Shown here in pieces: positions 33,826-45,004 of a stretch of DNA of 64,000 nt (the first letter of the stretch is position 1; every line of letters begins with the position of its first letter). The DNA lies in contig VFFE01007605.1 in the NCBI GenBank assembly GCA_008921705.1, positions 3,014,749-3,078,748 of the forward strand. Reading direction: 5' to 3'. Origin of the DNA: Burhinus oedicnemus. Its lineage: Eukaryota > Chordata > Aves > Charadriiformes > Burhinidae. The notes beneath the pieces are model-generated. The model saw nothing but the letters and a program-made list of their open reading frames with translations, searched no databases and had not been told where the DNA came from. The translations under genes and the position numbers were made by a program.

Positions 33826-35429
33826 CTGCAAGGCAGAAGGCAGAGGAGGACACTGATGCAGCTCCGGCACAGGAGCCCATCCACCTTCGGGGAACGTTTT
33901 TTGCAAAGGGCTAAGCATTTTAGATTGCAACTCAAGAGGCGAATCCACGGTGACGGTACGAGCGGCGATTCAGAAAACGGCTGCTTCTAACTCGGGATGC
34001 AGTTTATGTTTCATAGACAGTAACAAAATATTGCTGCTGGCTGAGAGGAAAGAAACCCATTCAGCTGAAGCAATGCGGATAATTAGGTCTGACAGTTTAA
34101 ACGTTCAAGGAGACAAGTTTTGCAAAGATGCTTTCTGCAGCGAGGGCTCAGACAAGCTCTGGCAACACGAAGTCAATGCTTTAATTGTTAAGACTGAAAA
34201 TTGACCCTTTTAAAGCCAATTAAATGGAACTGTAAAAGTGAAGCCAAATGCTGCAATTGAGGACAAATAAGGGTTTTTTTTCCCAGTTGGGCTTAGTGGA
34301 ATCAGAAGGTCAGACACTGCTGTGTCGTGTTTTACTCCCCCTGTACCAGGATCCTTAGGAGAAAGAAGTGGCAGAGGTGCTTTACCAGAGGTTTCTCCAG
34401 AGTGACAACCAGGAATATGAGTCCGATAACCAGGAGAGGCTTTTTCAGAGCAGCAACCTCCAGCAGCGGGATAGCCGGCTGCCGTTACGGGGGAAATGCT
34501 GCTGCCAGGAGCTCGGAAGCACCGAAACGGTGCCACGCTGAGCACCGCTCCCAGAGACGCCGGTGCCACAAATGCAATGTGAGGTCACTCCAGGTAAGGT
34601 AAAAAAAGAAGGAAAAAAAGCTGTCAAAAGCAGGAGTGAGGTTCTCCGTGAGGGGTAAAAGGCAGAGTTAAGCCCCCACTGCACCCCATCTCCCCCTGAG
34701 CACTATTTCATCACTGGGGAGTACAGAGATGTGGACAGAGATACCAGCAGGATGCAATACAAAACATTGAATCTTTGCATTTCGTTTGCATATATTATCC
34801 GTGACGAAGGCCAGGATGCTCCAGAAAGCACCAGACAGCAGAGAAGCCTGACCCGTGCTGCTGTCCACCTTCCTTGTTGCAAGGCAACGGGACAAAAAAT
34901 CTCATTTACGAGCTGCGAAGGGGAAAAAAAGGCTTGAGGAAGTACTAATATGAAGCAGTTGCTCTTTCAATGAGATATTTGCAATCCTGGGCATCTCTCG
35001 AGCCACAGTGTGACATGCCTGTCCCAGGCCTCTGAGAGGTCCCCGGGGCTGGGGAGGGACGGGGCACGGGGGTCCCGGGCAGTGCTGCCGACCCCTCCGG
35101 CTGGATGATAACAGCAGAGGCTGCACCTTCCCCCGATGGCCACGGACTGTCTGAAAAACTCTGTCAAGGGGGAAAGCAACCCGTAGGCGAGCTCGGCAAG
35201 CAAACATACCATTGTCTGCCTTTTTTAAGCTCTTCCCCGATGTTTCGCATTGGCACGGTTTCCCTTGGCTTGACAAGTCTCTGCAAACATCTAGCCTGGC
35301 ATTTTACATGTCTGTGTCGAGTCTGAGATACCATCTAAGACAGACAACACTGTTCCCTATCGCAGCCCTTTCAAGAGCTCGGGCTGCTGTGCCGCAACAC
35401 GCCGAGGAACCTGACAATACCTGTTTTAT

Positions 35430-35610
35430 TACGGAGCAGCCCCGGCGCTGGGCGCGGGATCTCTGCAGAGCCCCAGGCCGGCACAGGCTGCCCGGGGCCG
35501 CTGGGGCTCAGCGATGTGAAGCATCCCGTGCTGGCACGGTGAGCACAGTGAGCCCCGCGCGCCAGAGCCGGGACAGAGCTGCTGGCTTGCTCTTGGCATC
35601 ATGCCGGTCG
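35430..35610. other. Short CpG-rich patch in the 11-kb intron
   Basis: GC-rich with frequent CpG (GGCGCTGGGCGCGGGAT, GCCCCGCGCGCCAGAGCC). It is under 200 bp, and no exon starts beside it. It could be a small intragenic CpG island or unmethylated enhancer. Confidence 0.3.
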
Positions 35611-36229
35611 GATAGACCTGGGCAGGGAGTGGGTTACAGACAAAGCAAGAGCATTATTTTTGCCGTACTGGTGTCCCTTTATAAACACACCACCTGAGTT
35701 GCGCTTGCTCCACAGATTGCTGCAAGCCAGGACTTCATGGGAGCATTAAACAAGCCCAGCAAGAATATACTGCTCTTGGTCAGTGTTTCAAACCTGTGTT
35801 GGTGACCACGATCCCGGGCACTGGAGCGTCAGCCTGGAGTTACTCCCTTTCTCCTGGGCTGTGCTCTCTCTGCTCTTCTGGAAAGCAAAATGATCATTGA
35901 AGCATTCCCTGTGCTTTTCCCCACACACTTTCTAGAGGCACCCCGTGCTCACGGAAAAGGGCAGGCAGAGAGCTGGCAGCTGCAGGCAGCGCCAGGAAGG
36001 AAAGGGAGGGGGGTTTCCACAGGAATCATGACCCTGACCTGCCCGCAGGGTCAGGATTGCGCTGACATCGCCACCGTTCCCATTTCACCTCGAGTGGAAA
36101 GAACCGGCTCCCATCCCACCTCCTGCACTTCCCATCCCCAGCGATGTCCCGGCACCACCAGCTTAACCCCATGGAGAAAGTCTCCACCGATCCCGAAACT
36201 CTCGTGCCGGAGTGAGACCAGCCCCCCCT

Positions 36230-36660
36230 GCGGGGTTTCCTTATCAGCCTACGTGCAATGTAGTTGTTATACCGCTACATCAAAAAATATAGATCTCTGC
36301 CTCCCTCCCGCACACACACACGCGCGCGCGGTCTCACACTCCATTTAGATGTAATTACATTAGGAATTTGTTTGCCAAGCACCATTCAGAATACCTCGGA
36401 GCTTATTGAATTGACAATTGCACTTGATGGGGATGAAGCGATTAATCGCTTATGAAACACTAAACAATGGGGCCTGGGGGTGAAGCGCTTTTTCCATTTG
36501 TGCTCCATTTATCTCCTTCTGCATCATACAAAGTTTGTGCTATTAAACTCCATTCATAAAATTGTCATCTTTTTGGCTGCGAAAAAGCTATCTGTATTGA
36601 TTGTGGCCAGCTAAATAGCAAAACCAGAAATACTCCCCCAAAACACTCCCTGTGTACATG
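36230..36660. promoter_or_regulatory. Candidate intronic conserved/regulatory element with palindromes
   Basis: AT-rich unique sequence set in GC-richer intron. It holds a perfect 16-bp palindrome AAGCGATTAATCGCTT (36436-36451), a perfect 12-bp palindrome ATGTAATTACAT (36349-36360), a SOX-type AACAATGG (36463-36470), CAATTG and several TAAT/ATTA homeodomain cores. This composition is typical of developmental enhancers; function and conservation are inference. Confidence 0.4.
36309..36330. repeat. Alternating (CA)n(CG)n tract
   Basis: 22 bp of uninterrupted alternating pyrimidine-purine, CACACACACA followed by CGCGCGCGCG. Such tracts can adopt Z-DNA under supercoiling. Confidence 0.9.
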
Positions 36661-36789
36661 CACAAGTGATGCTGTTATTGTCCCCAGGGAAGGAAGAGCA
36701 AAGACCCAGATCTCGGCTACAATGAAGAAATCCAGCAATATCCAGGGAGTAAGTCACACTTTAGACCATCGCCAGGACTGCGGACTCTA

Positions 36790-37440
36790 TCTATCCCCTT
36801 GGTCAGTTGGGGTCAGCTGTCCCGGCTGTGTCCCTTCCCAACTTCTTGTGCCCCCCCAAGCCTACTCGCTGGTGGGGCGGTGTGAGGAGCAGAAAAGGCC
36901 TTAGCAACAACCAAAACCACCAGCGTCCCATCAACACTGTTCCCATCCCAAATCCAAAACACAGCACTTACACCAGCTGCTAGTGAGAAAGTCAACTTTA
37001 TCCCAGCTGAAACCGTGACATTCTCCACCCCTTACTCCATACCATTTGCATCATGCTCGGGTCCCACACTATGCAATACATCCTCATTAACCACCACCCC
37101 CCTTCTCATCCTTTGATATGATACACAGATATCATTCCCTTAGTCTATGGACCACCCCCTGTGGAATGTCTGTAAAATGTCCGTAAACATCCATAAATGT
37201 CCACTGAGTTCATTTAGTCCATGACATCTGTTATGGTGGTCACTCAGGACAGGAGAGGTGGTGCGTTACGTGGAGTCACTGGGCACCAAAGCCGACTCAG
37301 GTCAGGTCACTGCTGCACTTGCACCGCTCGTCCTCCATTGGTTTCTGCTACAGTAATTCCTACAACACGCAACTCAAATCACGGGTTACAATAATTTAAA
37401 GGTATATCCATTACAATCTCCCTTTGGGCCAGGTTAGAGG
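36790..37440. mobile_element. Probable avian endogenous retrovirus LTR-type repeat, decayed
   Basis: The stretch contains several phrases I recognise from a repeat common in bird genomes: GGTCAGCTGTCCCGGCTGTG, CCAAGCCTACTCGCTGGTGG, GTGAGGAGCAGAAAAGGCCT, AAATCCAAAACACAGCACTT, and CTTTATCCCAGCTGAAACC, in the usual order. The part from 37040 to 37440 (TTAACCACCACCCCCCTTCT, TTAGTCTATGGACCACCCC) continues the same element as far as I can tell. No retroviral coding sequence accompanies it, so it is a solo LTR or fragment. Family, strand and exact ends cannot be fixed without a repeat library. Confidence 0.55.
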
Positions 37441-38999
37441 GTTTAACATTGCAATGAACTCCTCTTGCTCCTTGCCTGGCTAGCAACAAGGGCCTCCTGC
37501 TGTAGAATTCCTGTAACGTGCAACCCAGCTCCGACTGCATCCCAGCCGGAGAAGAGCTATCCCCTCCCATCCCAGAGCTGGGTGTTGGCGGGCAGCACAT
37601 ACCCAGCCAAAGGAAGCAGCCCCGGGAGGAGAAGGGGGACTTCACTTCAGAAATGGAGGAGGAGATGAGGTGCCAGATGATGATGCATGACAGGAGGTCT
37701 CCAGATCTGATTCAGGAAGGGAAAACGTGTAGGAACCCAGCCTTTTTTTTGAACTTGGCTCCCAGCAGAAAACTCTTCCCTGTATCTCTGCCGTCGGGGT
37801 CTGCCACGATCCCCACAGCTCCGCAGCCACCCAGCATCCCCGTTATCCCCAAGGCACCCGCCCCAACCCCATGCACCTCAGCTCCCCCAAACTTCAGAGC
37901 AACTCCCACACCGCAGCTGAAACACAGAATTTAAATATTTTAACCCAAAGGAGCTGGGCTGGCACCAAAGCCACAGCACCGGGTCTGGGAGAACCACCAG
38001 GCACATTCTTTTACACAATGCTGCTCTCTGTTATAATTGTTTCTGTAATATCGTAATTTATGTGGCATGAAGGAGCAATATTCTTCTGCTAAATGAATTC
38101 TCAGCTATTCCTTGCCATGGTGTGAGCCGACTCACTACACGGGGAGAAAAAAATAGGTGGAGAGCCACCTTTCACAAAACAGAGACCAATTTCTGACTAA
38201 ACTGCGCTCCACTAAAATCAATTTACTGAAACAATAAATCCTTTTACCCCATGGAGGATACCTGGAGATAAAACAGTTCATGAACAGACAGTCATCAGGA
38301 CTGCAGGCTGTGCCATTAGTTGAGTCACAAGCTACACATCTTGGGAGTCTATTTTTCAGTAAAAATATATATAAACAAGCAGAATTACTGGGGTTTTTTA
38401 AATAAAAAAAAAAAAAAGAAAAGCCCTTGCGAGATGATGTAGGCTTGTCTCTTAACTCAGTTTGAAAAACTGAGAGTGAAAGGACGCCAGCTTCCTGATG
38501 GGATAGTGGTGGTCACATGGGGCATGGGGACCACAGGCTCCTGAGGTCTCCTTCCAGCCCACTGTCCTTCCATCTTGCCCTGGGCAAGTCCCGCCAAACC
38601 TGCCCACTTCAGCTCCTGCCTCTGCAAAGCTGTGCCGAGGATCCTTCCTCCCTTGGAGGCCGGAAGAATGAAAGCAAGCCGAAGATAAAAAGCACTGGCT
38701 AGATGGTAAAACTGAGTTTAGGCACCGCTGTGCAGAAGGATGCTTTGGGAGAAGCACAATTTGCCTCTGAATAAGGCCGGGAGCTGAGCACCCACACACT
38801 CAAGACACCCATAGGGACACCAGCCACCCCTGCCCCAGGCTGGGTGCTCCCCTGGGCATCCCAGGTCCTGTCCCGAGCCTCCTCAGCAAAGGTCAGGGAA
38901 TGACGGACAATGACCCGACCACCAGCCCAGCCCATCCGGGATGCCCCCAGCCACCTCCACCCCATCACCTACAGGCAGACAATGCTTGGGAGATGCAGC

Positions 39000-39245
39000 A
39001 ATTGTACGTTCATCTTTTATCAATGTTATTTATAAAAACACCCTTAATGTAACGTGGGACCAACAAAACAAACAGCGACACGCAACCTGCCCGAGCTGAG
39101 CATCCGCAGTGAAACTTCTAGATATTTTGTTACCAATGCAGCCTGCTAATGCACTTAAGAGATTTACAGGAACCAATTATCACCCTTTCTGCCACCCACC
39201 GACATCAATTATTGCTCAAATTTAAGATGATGACAAAATGGTTTA
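39000..39245. promoter_or_regulatory. Possible conserved non-coding element
   Basis: AT-rich unique block with GTTATTTATAAA, CCTTAATGTAACG, CCAATTATCACCC and ATCAATTATTGCTC. No coding potential. Called only from composition and homeodomain-like cores. Confidence 0.25.
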
Positions 39246-42200
39246 GAAGCCACTTTATAAGCTGCCATCTCTCTCCAGCGATGCTCGGCACTGACAGAGC
39301 TGTCCTGGAGCACTTCTGATGAAAGCCTCCTCGCTCCATCCAGCAGCAAAACTCTGAATATTGCTGGAAACCACCGCAATTACTGCGAGGAATTTATGGA
39401 AATAGCAAAACAACGACTTGACATGAAAACTCATCGTGCTGAAAAACGTGGTGGCAAAACATCTAAAGCTTCTCCCGCTGATTTGCAACCCTGCTAATCT
39501 ATATGTTAACACAGCCTTCCTGCAATATCCGTTTATACAAGGAGTTAAGGAAGCTCGGCTTATTATATCAGGGTATCGACACCTACATGAAGAGCAACAG
39601 CTCGCCAGCAAGCGCGAGCATGGCACCTGCCTGCGGGCAGCTCAGGCGACGAGTCCTCCTCCCGTTGATACCCACGGTGTTAATCCAGATCAACGGCGCT
39701 GTGAGAACAGCTTCCAGCCCGAAATCCGTCCCCAAGATACTTCTACGCCGTACGTCGGTACCTCAATTAAATACATCTCTTCCTTGTAATACCCCACCAC
39801 ACAGTGGAGGATTTGCCGGTTTGTCTATCCAGGCACCAAACTGGTCTGCTGCCAAAATGATTACTTGCGCAACGGGCTTATGATCTCGGCAGAGGACAAA
39901 GATTTCGGGCTACTCGCAGAGGTTTGTTGTGGGCTGCAGCACAGACATGTTCTAATACAGCTCCAAACTGGCAGGATTTCTTCAAAACAAGAAAAAAAAA
40001 AAATTTCCAAACAGTCCCTGAATTATTAACGGGCTGAGCTTTCTCAAGCGATGAGCCACAAGTAGGGCCAGCCCAGGCCTGGGGACGTGGTGGGGTTCCA
40101 TCGCCCCAGCAGTCCGTTATGGCTGTGAGCTGGGGGACAGACACTTGAAAGGGGGAAGCCAGGCTGGTGGTTAAAGGGAACGGATCCCACGACAAAAAGG
40201 ACAGACCTCCGCGCATCCCGGGGCTGAGGAGCATCCCTGCGGGGAGATGGGAGCCCTGGGATCCCCCGCATCGGGGGGTCACGGTTCCCATCGCAGGGCT
40301 CCCTCTGGCCAGCTGCACCGGCGGGGAATGGGGTGGCCTCTGCCACCATAGCACAGTGACAAATCATGCCCAAAGTCGTTAAAATAATGGCAGAGCTTCA
40401 AATGACAGATATTGTGGGGGCCCCACACAGCGGATGGAGCCTGGCCATGGTGATGGGCACCCGTGGGTGAGTGGCAGCTGCGTGGGGACAGGGTCTGCTC
40501 AGGGACTGCCAACGTGCTGCCTCAGGGGAAAAAGGGGCTCCCCGAATCCCAAAAGGCCATGGTGGGATGGGGGTAGCCTCAGACAAGGAATCCCGGCGCT
40601 GCTCGGTGGCGAGCAGCTGCTCTCCCAGGCGTACATTGAATGGCAGCCTCTGCTCCATTGAGCACATCTTTCCTGGGGGTTATTCCACCGGTTTATCCCA
40701 TGTCTACTTGACCAATCTCACCTCCGCCGAGGGAGGTATCATCTCATTAGTACACAGACAAATCGCAAGTATGCAGTGACGAATTCCCCCTGGAGCTTCA
40801 AAAGCAATACATGTGACCTTTGCATGTTCCTGCCATAAAATACCAGGAACACCTCCAGCTCCCAAGATAGAAGCTGTGGTGGGCATATGTGAGCAGCATA
40901 CACCATATGGATTAAGTCAAGGGAATACTTAGAAACTTCGACTCTGCCTTCAGCAAAATTGATTCCGGCAACGTTTTTAGCAATTTCTTGAGGATTTTCC
41001 GTGTGTTTATGAAGTGCCAATCACCGCAAAGGGATCTTTCAGCCTCGGTCTTTGAAGTCTCTCTAGCCCTCCTCTTACAATAGCTTTGAATTTAGTGGAG
41101 ATCACAAAATACAGCATAAAATGTTAATATTAAAACGAAGACTTTCCTCTAAAAGGAAAGGCTTGTGCTGCCTGCAGTGGGGTACACATAAATCTGGTTC
41201 AGGGTTTCATTCAGACCCTTTCAGGCCCACTTTTTTCACTATCTCATATTGCAGCAGCAACAAATAAAACATTCGGGCATGCTTAAATACTGATTTCATC
41301 TCTAGCGCACAGAAGTTCCTTAAACAGTACGTTTCTACTGAGTACAGTAACAGCTACTGAGGCATCTTACTGGGGGGTTTAATACTATTTAAAGCTGTTT
41401 TATGTGTAAAACTTGTGCTTTTCGGAGCAATTCCACCTAACTGGGAGAGGAGCCAGCAGAGTGCAGAGAGCTGGAGCTATCTGGAGGTTTATCTGATCTC
41501 GGTGATAAAATTCCATCCCTGGGGTGACCTAAAAAGGACTGGAAAAGGCATGTGCTATGTGCTATGTGGATCAACGCTGCGCTAACAGCAAAGCGAGATG
41601 GATGATCTCATAGGTGTTTTCCAGCTCTCCTCCCCGCGGCTCCTCAAGAGCCAGTCAGAGATCAGGCTCCTTCTTTGTCATTAAATATTTTGGCAATGAC
41701 ACATTGTGCCCCTGGACTGCCCAGTGACAAGAGCTCAGCTAAACACCCAGGACGAATTTCAACTTCTGCATATCTCTTGACGCTGGGAGATAACTCCTGA
41801 CTTCTCTGAATAGGAGGAGAGGCTGCAATTCTCCAGTTAAGTCATGTTAATGATCTCAGAGATTAGCAAAGCTGGTTTGGAAATCTCAGTATGTCATTAA
41901 TGTCGAGGGCTTCCGGGAGAAAGCGCTGTTTATGGACTGCCTTCAGACCGACCTAGGCAGGCGGCAATCTTCTGCCTTGGGTGGTGAAGGACACCCAAAT
42001 TCCATCCCCGCTGCACTGAGCTGCATGGCTTCTCCCATCTGGGAAGCAGAGGGAGCAGAGCCTCCGCTCAGGCACATCCCAGGAGGTGTGCAGCGATAGT
42101 AACAGCTTTCCTCTACCTGCACCCTAAACCCATCACTTCCACAGGCAGGAAAATGCATTCCCAAAGAAGCCTGTTGCTCACGCAACCTTGACACCCTGCA

Positions 42201-44834
42201 GCCTCCGTGGTCCAGCCATGGCCAGCGTGGGAGATGCGACCCTGGTCCCGCAGCTGGGAGCACCAGCACCCCATCCTGCTCCCTACCTGCCAGACCCCCC
42301 CGCTCCCCGTGGCGCCGGGGATGGGTTATTAATCAATGCCACATGCTTTCCCTTTCAAGTCACTGGAAAAAACGCACTAGCCCTCGCACTGCTAGAGAAG
42401 TCAGGAGGGATGGGGGATGGGGCGAGGTATCGGAATCCTTCGGGCCGAAGCCATATCCGCAGTGGATTTCACAGGCCAAACGCTGGTTTTCAAAGCTACT
42501 CTCTCCCCAGCGTATTTAAGGCTCAGCCAGCAATTACAGCGTTCCTTCAGCAATCGAAATGGGCTGGAGAATCAGCTGAGGGACAGTGAGGCTCTCTGCT
42601 GAAATCCCCTGGGTTCGTTATTACCATCGATAGCTGGTTATTGCAGGAGGGCTCAGGGGCTGTGTCCGAGCCCATGGTCCCATCCAGCCCCGTGCTGTAC
42701 GAACATCTCTGAGGATCGTCCTTCAAAAAGCTGATAAATGACAAGGACCTGGAGGAAGGAAAGTGCAGCTTGCTCAAAATTGCACAGAGGGTCAGTGGCA
42801 AAGCACCGCCTGTGTCCCGACACCGGGTTCAGGGTGTGCTCGCTGGGATGCTGCCATGCCAGCCCACCCAACGCGCCTGCAAGGAGCGGGGCTACCAGGA
42901 TATATGGCTCTGACGATGCTCAAGCTCCCCTCCCAAATCCAACACACTCTCTCCCCCAGCACGCTTCCACCCGCGCCCCGACGGCACTCGTCTCATCTCA
43001 GCCTTTCAGTTATCCATCAGCATGGGAGCTCCACATCTGAAAGCCATTTAAGACATTGCATTTGTAACCTAATACTTTGAAGAAATAATAAAGCGAGCCA
43101 AATTTAACCCACTGAGCTACAGAAGCCAAATCTCTGCCCGCTGTCTTTCTAGAGGCTTATGAAATACGTACAACGGGCAAGTGGAAATACAGACAACCTC
43201 TCCCCGGAGCCCAGAGACACCTCTGATGGCCACCCAGCTGTGGAGACGGCAAGGGAAATGCAGCAGGAGACACGGTGAAAGCACAGTGGAGTCAGAAGGA
43301 TGTCCACAGTGGTACAAGCTGGTTTCTTGATGCAGTAACGGCAGCTGTGCGGCATTAGGAAGCGTGGGTCCTCTGTAAGGCACCCAAGTGGGACCAAGCC
43401 ACTCGGCTTTGCCCAGGAGCACCCTCTGCTCCGCCCAAGGACCTGCCCACAGCCGCCAGTATCTCAAAACCTGGGTGTGCTAATGGCAGAGCTGGGGCTG
43501 CTCATACAGGACCAGTTAATGAGGGCAAAGCTGACTACAATTTGCTAGCAATACTATGGGCTCCACAAAACCGAGATTATGGGAAAGCCAATATACAGGT
43601 TATGTGTAAAAGATAATTGGCCAAACTCTAAAAGCGCCTCTACAATTTTCTCAAGGTCCTGGAGATCAGGGTAACAAAACCTGCTTGTAAATCATTAGTA
43701 CATCAGAAGAACAGAGATCTGCAACCAAGATCAGCCAATGTGGCGGCCAAGTTCTGAGCCCGTTTATGCTCCACGCAAGCTTACTGAACCAAATCTGACC
43801 GCAATCTTACTGAATCTCGCTGCAGCCAGCAGGCTGTGAGGCTCAGCACAACCTTCCCGTTCAGCAGCGCACGATCCTGGCTGCTCAAGCACTTGCTAAC
43901 ACACGTTGTCTCACCCTTGAAAGACCTTTGCAACAGGGAGCAATGCTTCATGTAGGCACGCTTCAGCTTTCACTGACCTTGCAAGGTGAATGTTTTATTG
44001 TCTCGTTATTCTTACCTGCGCAGCAGCAGCCACACCACAGCAACCCTTACCTAACAAGGACTGGAAAATCCCTCTATGGTCTGGCAGGACTACACACCCA
44101 CGTGTCTGTGCCAACAAATCTGCCCAGCAGACCATGCTAAGCACTGGTGCCAATGGTCAAATTCCAAGTTCAGGTACTTGCACTCAACTGAAATGCACTA
44201 ATGGATCTGAAGAATGTGTAGTGATATAACAGCAGCGATGCAGGCAACACCATGCTGTGATAGTTAGAGACACCTGGGAAAGGAGAGACAACCCAGGACC
44301 AGCATTTCTGAGAATTACACTTTGACTAGGAACTCCTCTTTCCTCTGACTCCATCTGCCCAGTTGGCTACGGATGGAGGAACGTTGGAGAAATGCTTTCG
44401 GATGTGGCCAGTCAAAGGAAGAGGAGTCAAGGTCAACACACCCATCCTGACCAACGCCTCCTCCTGCAGTACAGATGCTGCAGGGATGAGCACAGGAGAT
44501 GATGATGGTCATGCAATCAGAGCACAGTCTTGAGTGATCTGGATCTATCGGTTCTTCTGCACACCACAGCCCTGCTCCACGGGACACGCTGCACTGTTCC
44601 TACCATCATCTGGTTCACCCCGTTCATCTTGCACCACATGCCAAAACCCCTACATTAGTGAGAGGCACTGAAATGCACTCAAGATCCTGTGCTGCAGTAA
44701 TGCACGTGATCTCTTTTGGAGAGCCTGAACAAAAATTTCTTCTTCAAGGCCTTTTGTTCCACATGATTACTTAAAAAGACTGAATGCTCACTCTGGGATG
44801 CCCAGGCAAGGAGAAAAACTACAGCAATACTCAC

Positions 44835-45004
44835 CCATCTCCTTGAGCTCCATATTAACAAGTTCCAACCAGCAAGCATCGAGCTCATCCAGGTCATAGC
44901 GGCTCATTCCTTGCAAGTAAGTCCTCGTAGCTTCCGAAATCTCGGAGCTGGGCAGGCTACTCGGTGAAACCTGTGAAGGCGAGTTCTCCAGCTGGGGTAT
45001 GATC
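44835..45004 (-). CDS. JADE2: JADE2 coding exon (EPL1-like segment, first exon in window)
   Basis: 170 bp. The acceptor is TTCCAG|G and the donor ATGG|GTGAGT. It begins with the third base of a codon (probably Arg), gives 56 whole codons, and ends with one base of a Glu codon completed by the next exon. The first part is Ser/Pro rich (LENSPSQVSPSSLPSS). The second part, SRYDLDELDACWLELVNMEL then KEM, is the conserved tail of the enhancer-of-polycomb-like segment that in JADE proteins lies just before the first PHD finger and contributes to HBO1 binding. A Cys stands where I remember Tyr in human JADE2 and Ala in JADE1. The start phase requires an upstream exon ending two bases into a codon. 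I looked for the expected upstream peptides (a DPWRQEWEKG-like motif, the TDLITAMKIPDSY-like motif) on the minus strand up to 64000 and did not find them. Confidence 0.93.

Larger units (their letters stand above)
33826..44834 (-). other. JADE2 intron, 11 kb
   Basis: GT at 44834-44833, AG at 33827-33826. It holds a GC-rich patch with CpGs (35430-35610), an alternating CA/CG run (36309-36330), an AT-rich palindrome-bearing element (36230-36660), an LTR-type repeat (about 36790-37440) and further AT-rich unique blocks (38.0-38.4 and 39.0-39.25 kb). No additional exon was recognised. Confidence 0.8.
2936..45004 (-). other. JADE2: JADE2 (PHF15) gene, 3' portion: eight coding exons plus 3' UTR
   Basis: Partial gene read right to left. 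The eight exons all have AG acceptors and, except the last, GT donors, and their phases agree at every junction (1/1, 0/0, 0/0, 0/0, 0/0, 1/1, 1/1). Joined, they give 751 residues and a TAA stop; below, residues are numbered from the first whole codon in the window. JADE2 rather than JADE1 or JADE3 is chosen because of the segments [32 protein letters not shown] and LSTSFPIDGTFFNSWLAQ, which follow JADE2 as I remember it. JADE proteins bridge HBO1/KAT7, ING4/5 and MEAF6 in a nuclear acetyltransferase complex and read the H3 tail; JADE2 has also been described as an E3 ligase for LSD1. Introns, 5' to 3': more than 18,996, 11,009, 5,091, 469, 6,110, 5,369, 5,526 and 2,452 bp. The N-terminal roughly 100 residues are missing from the window. 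Confidence 0.97.
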
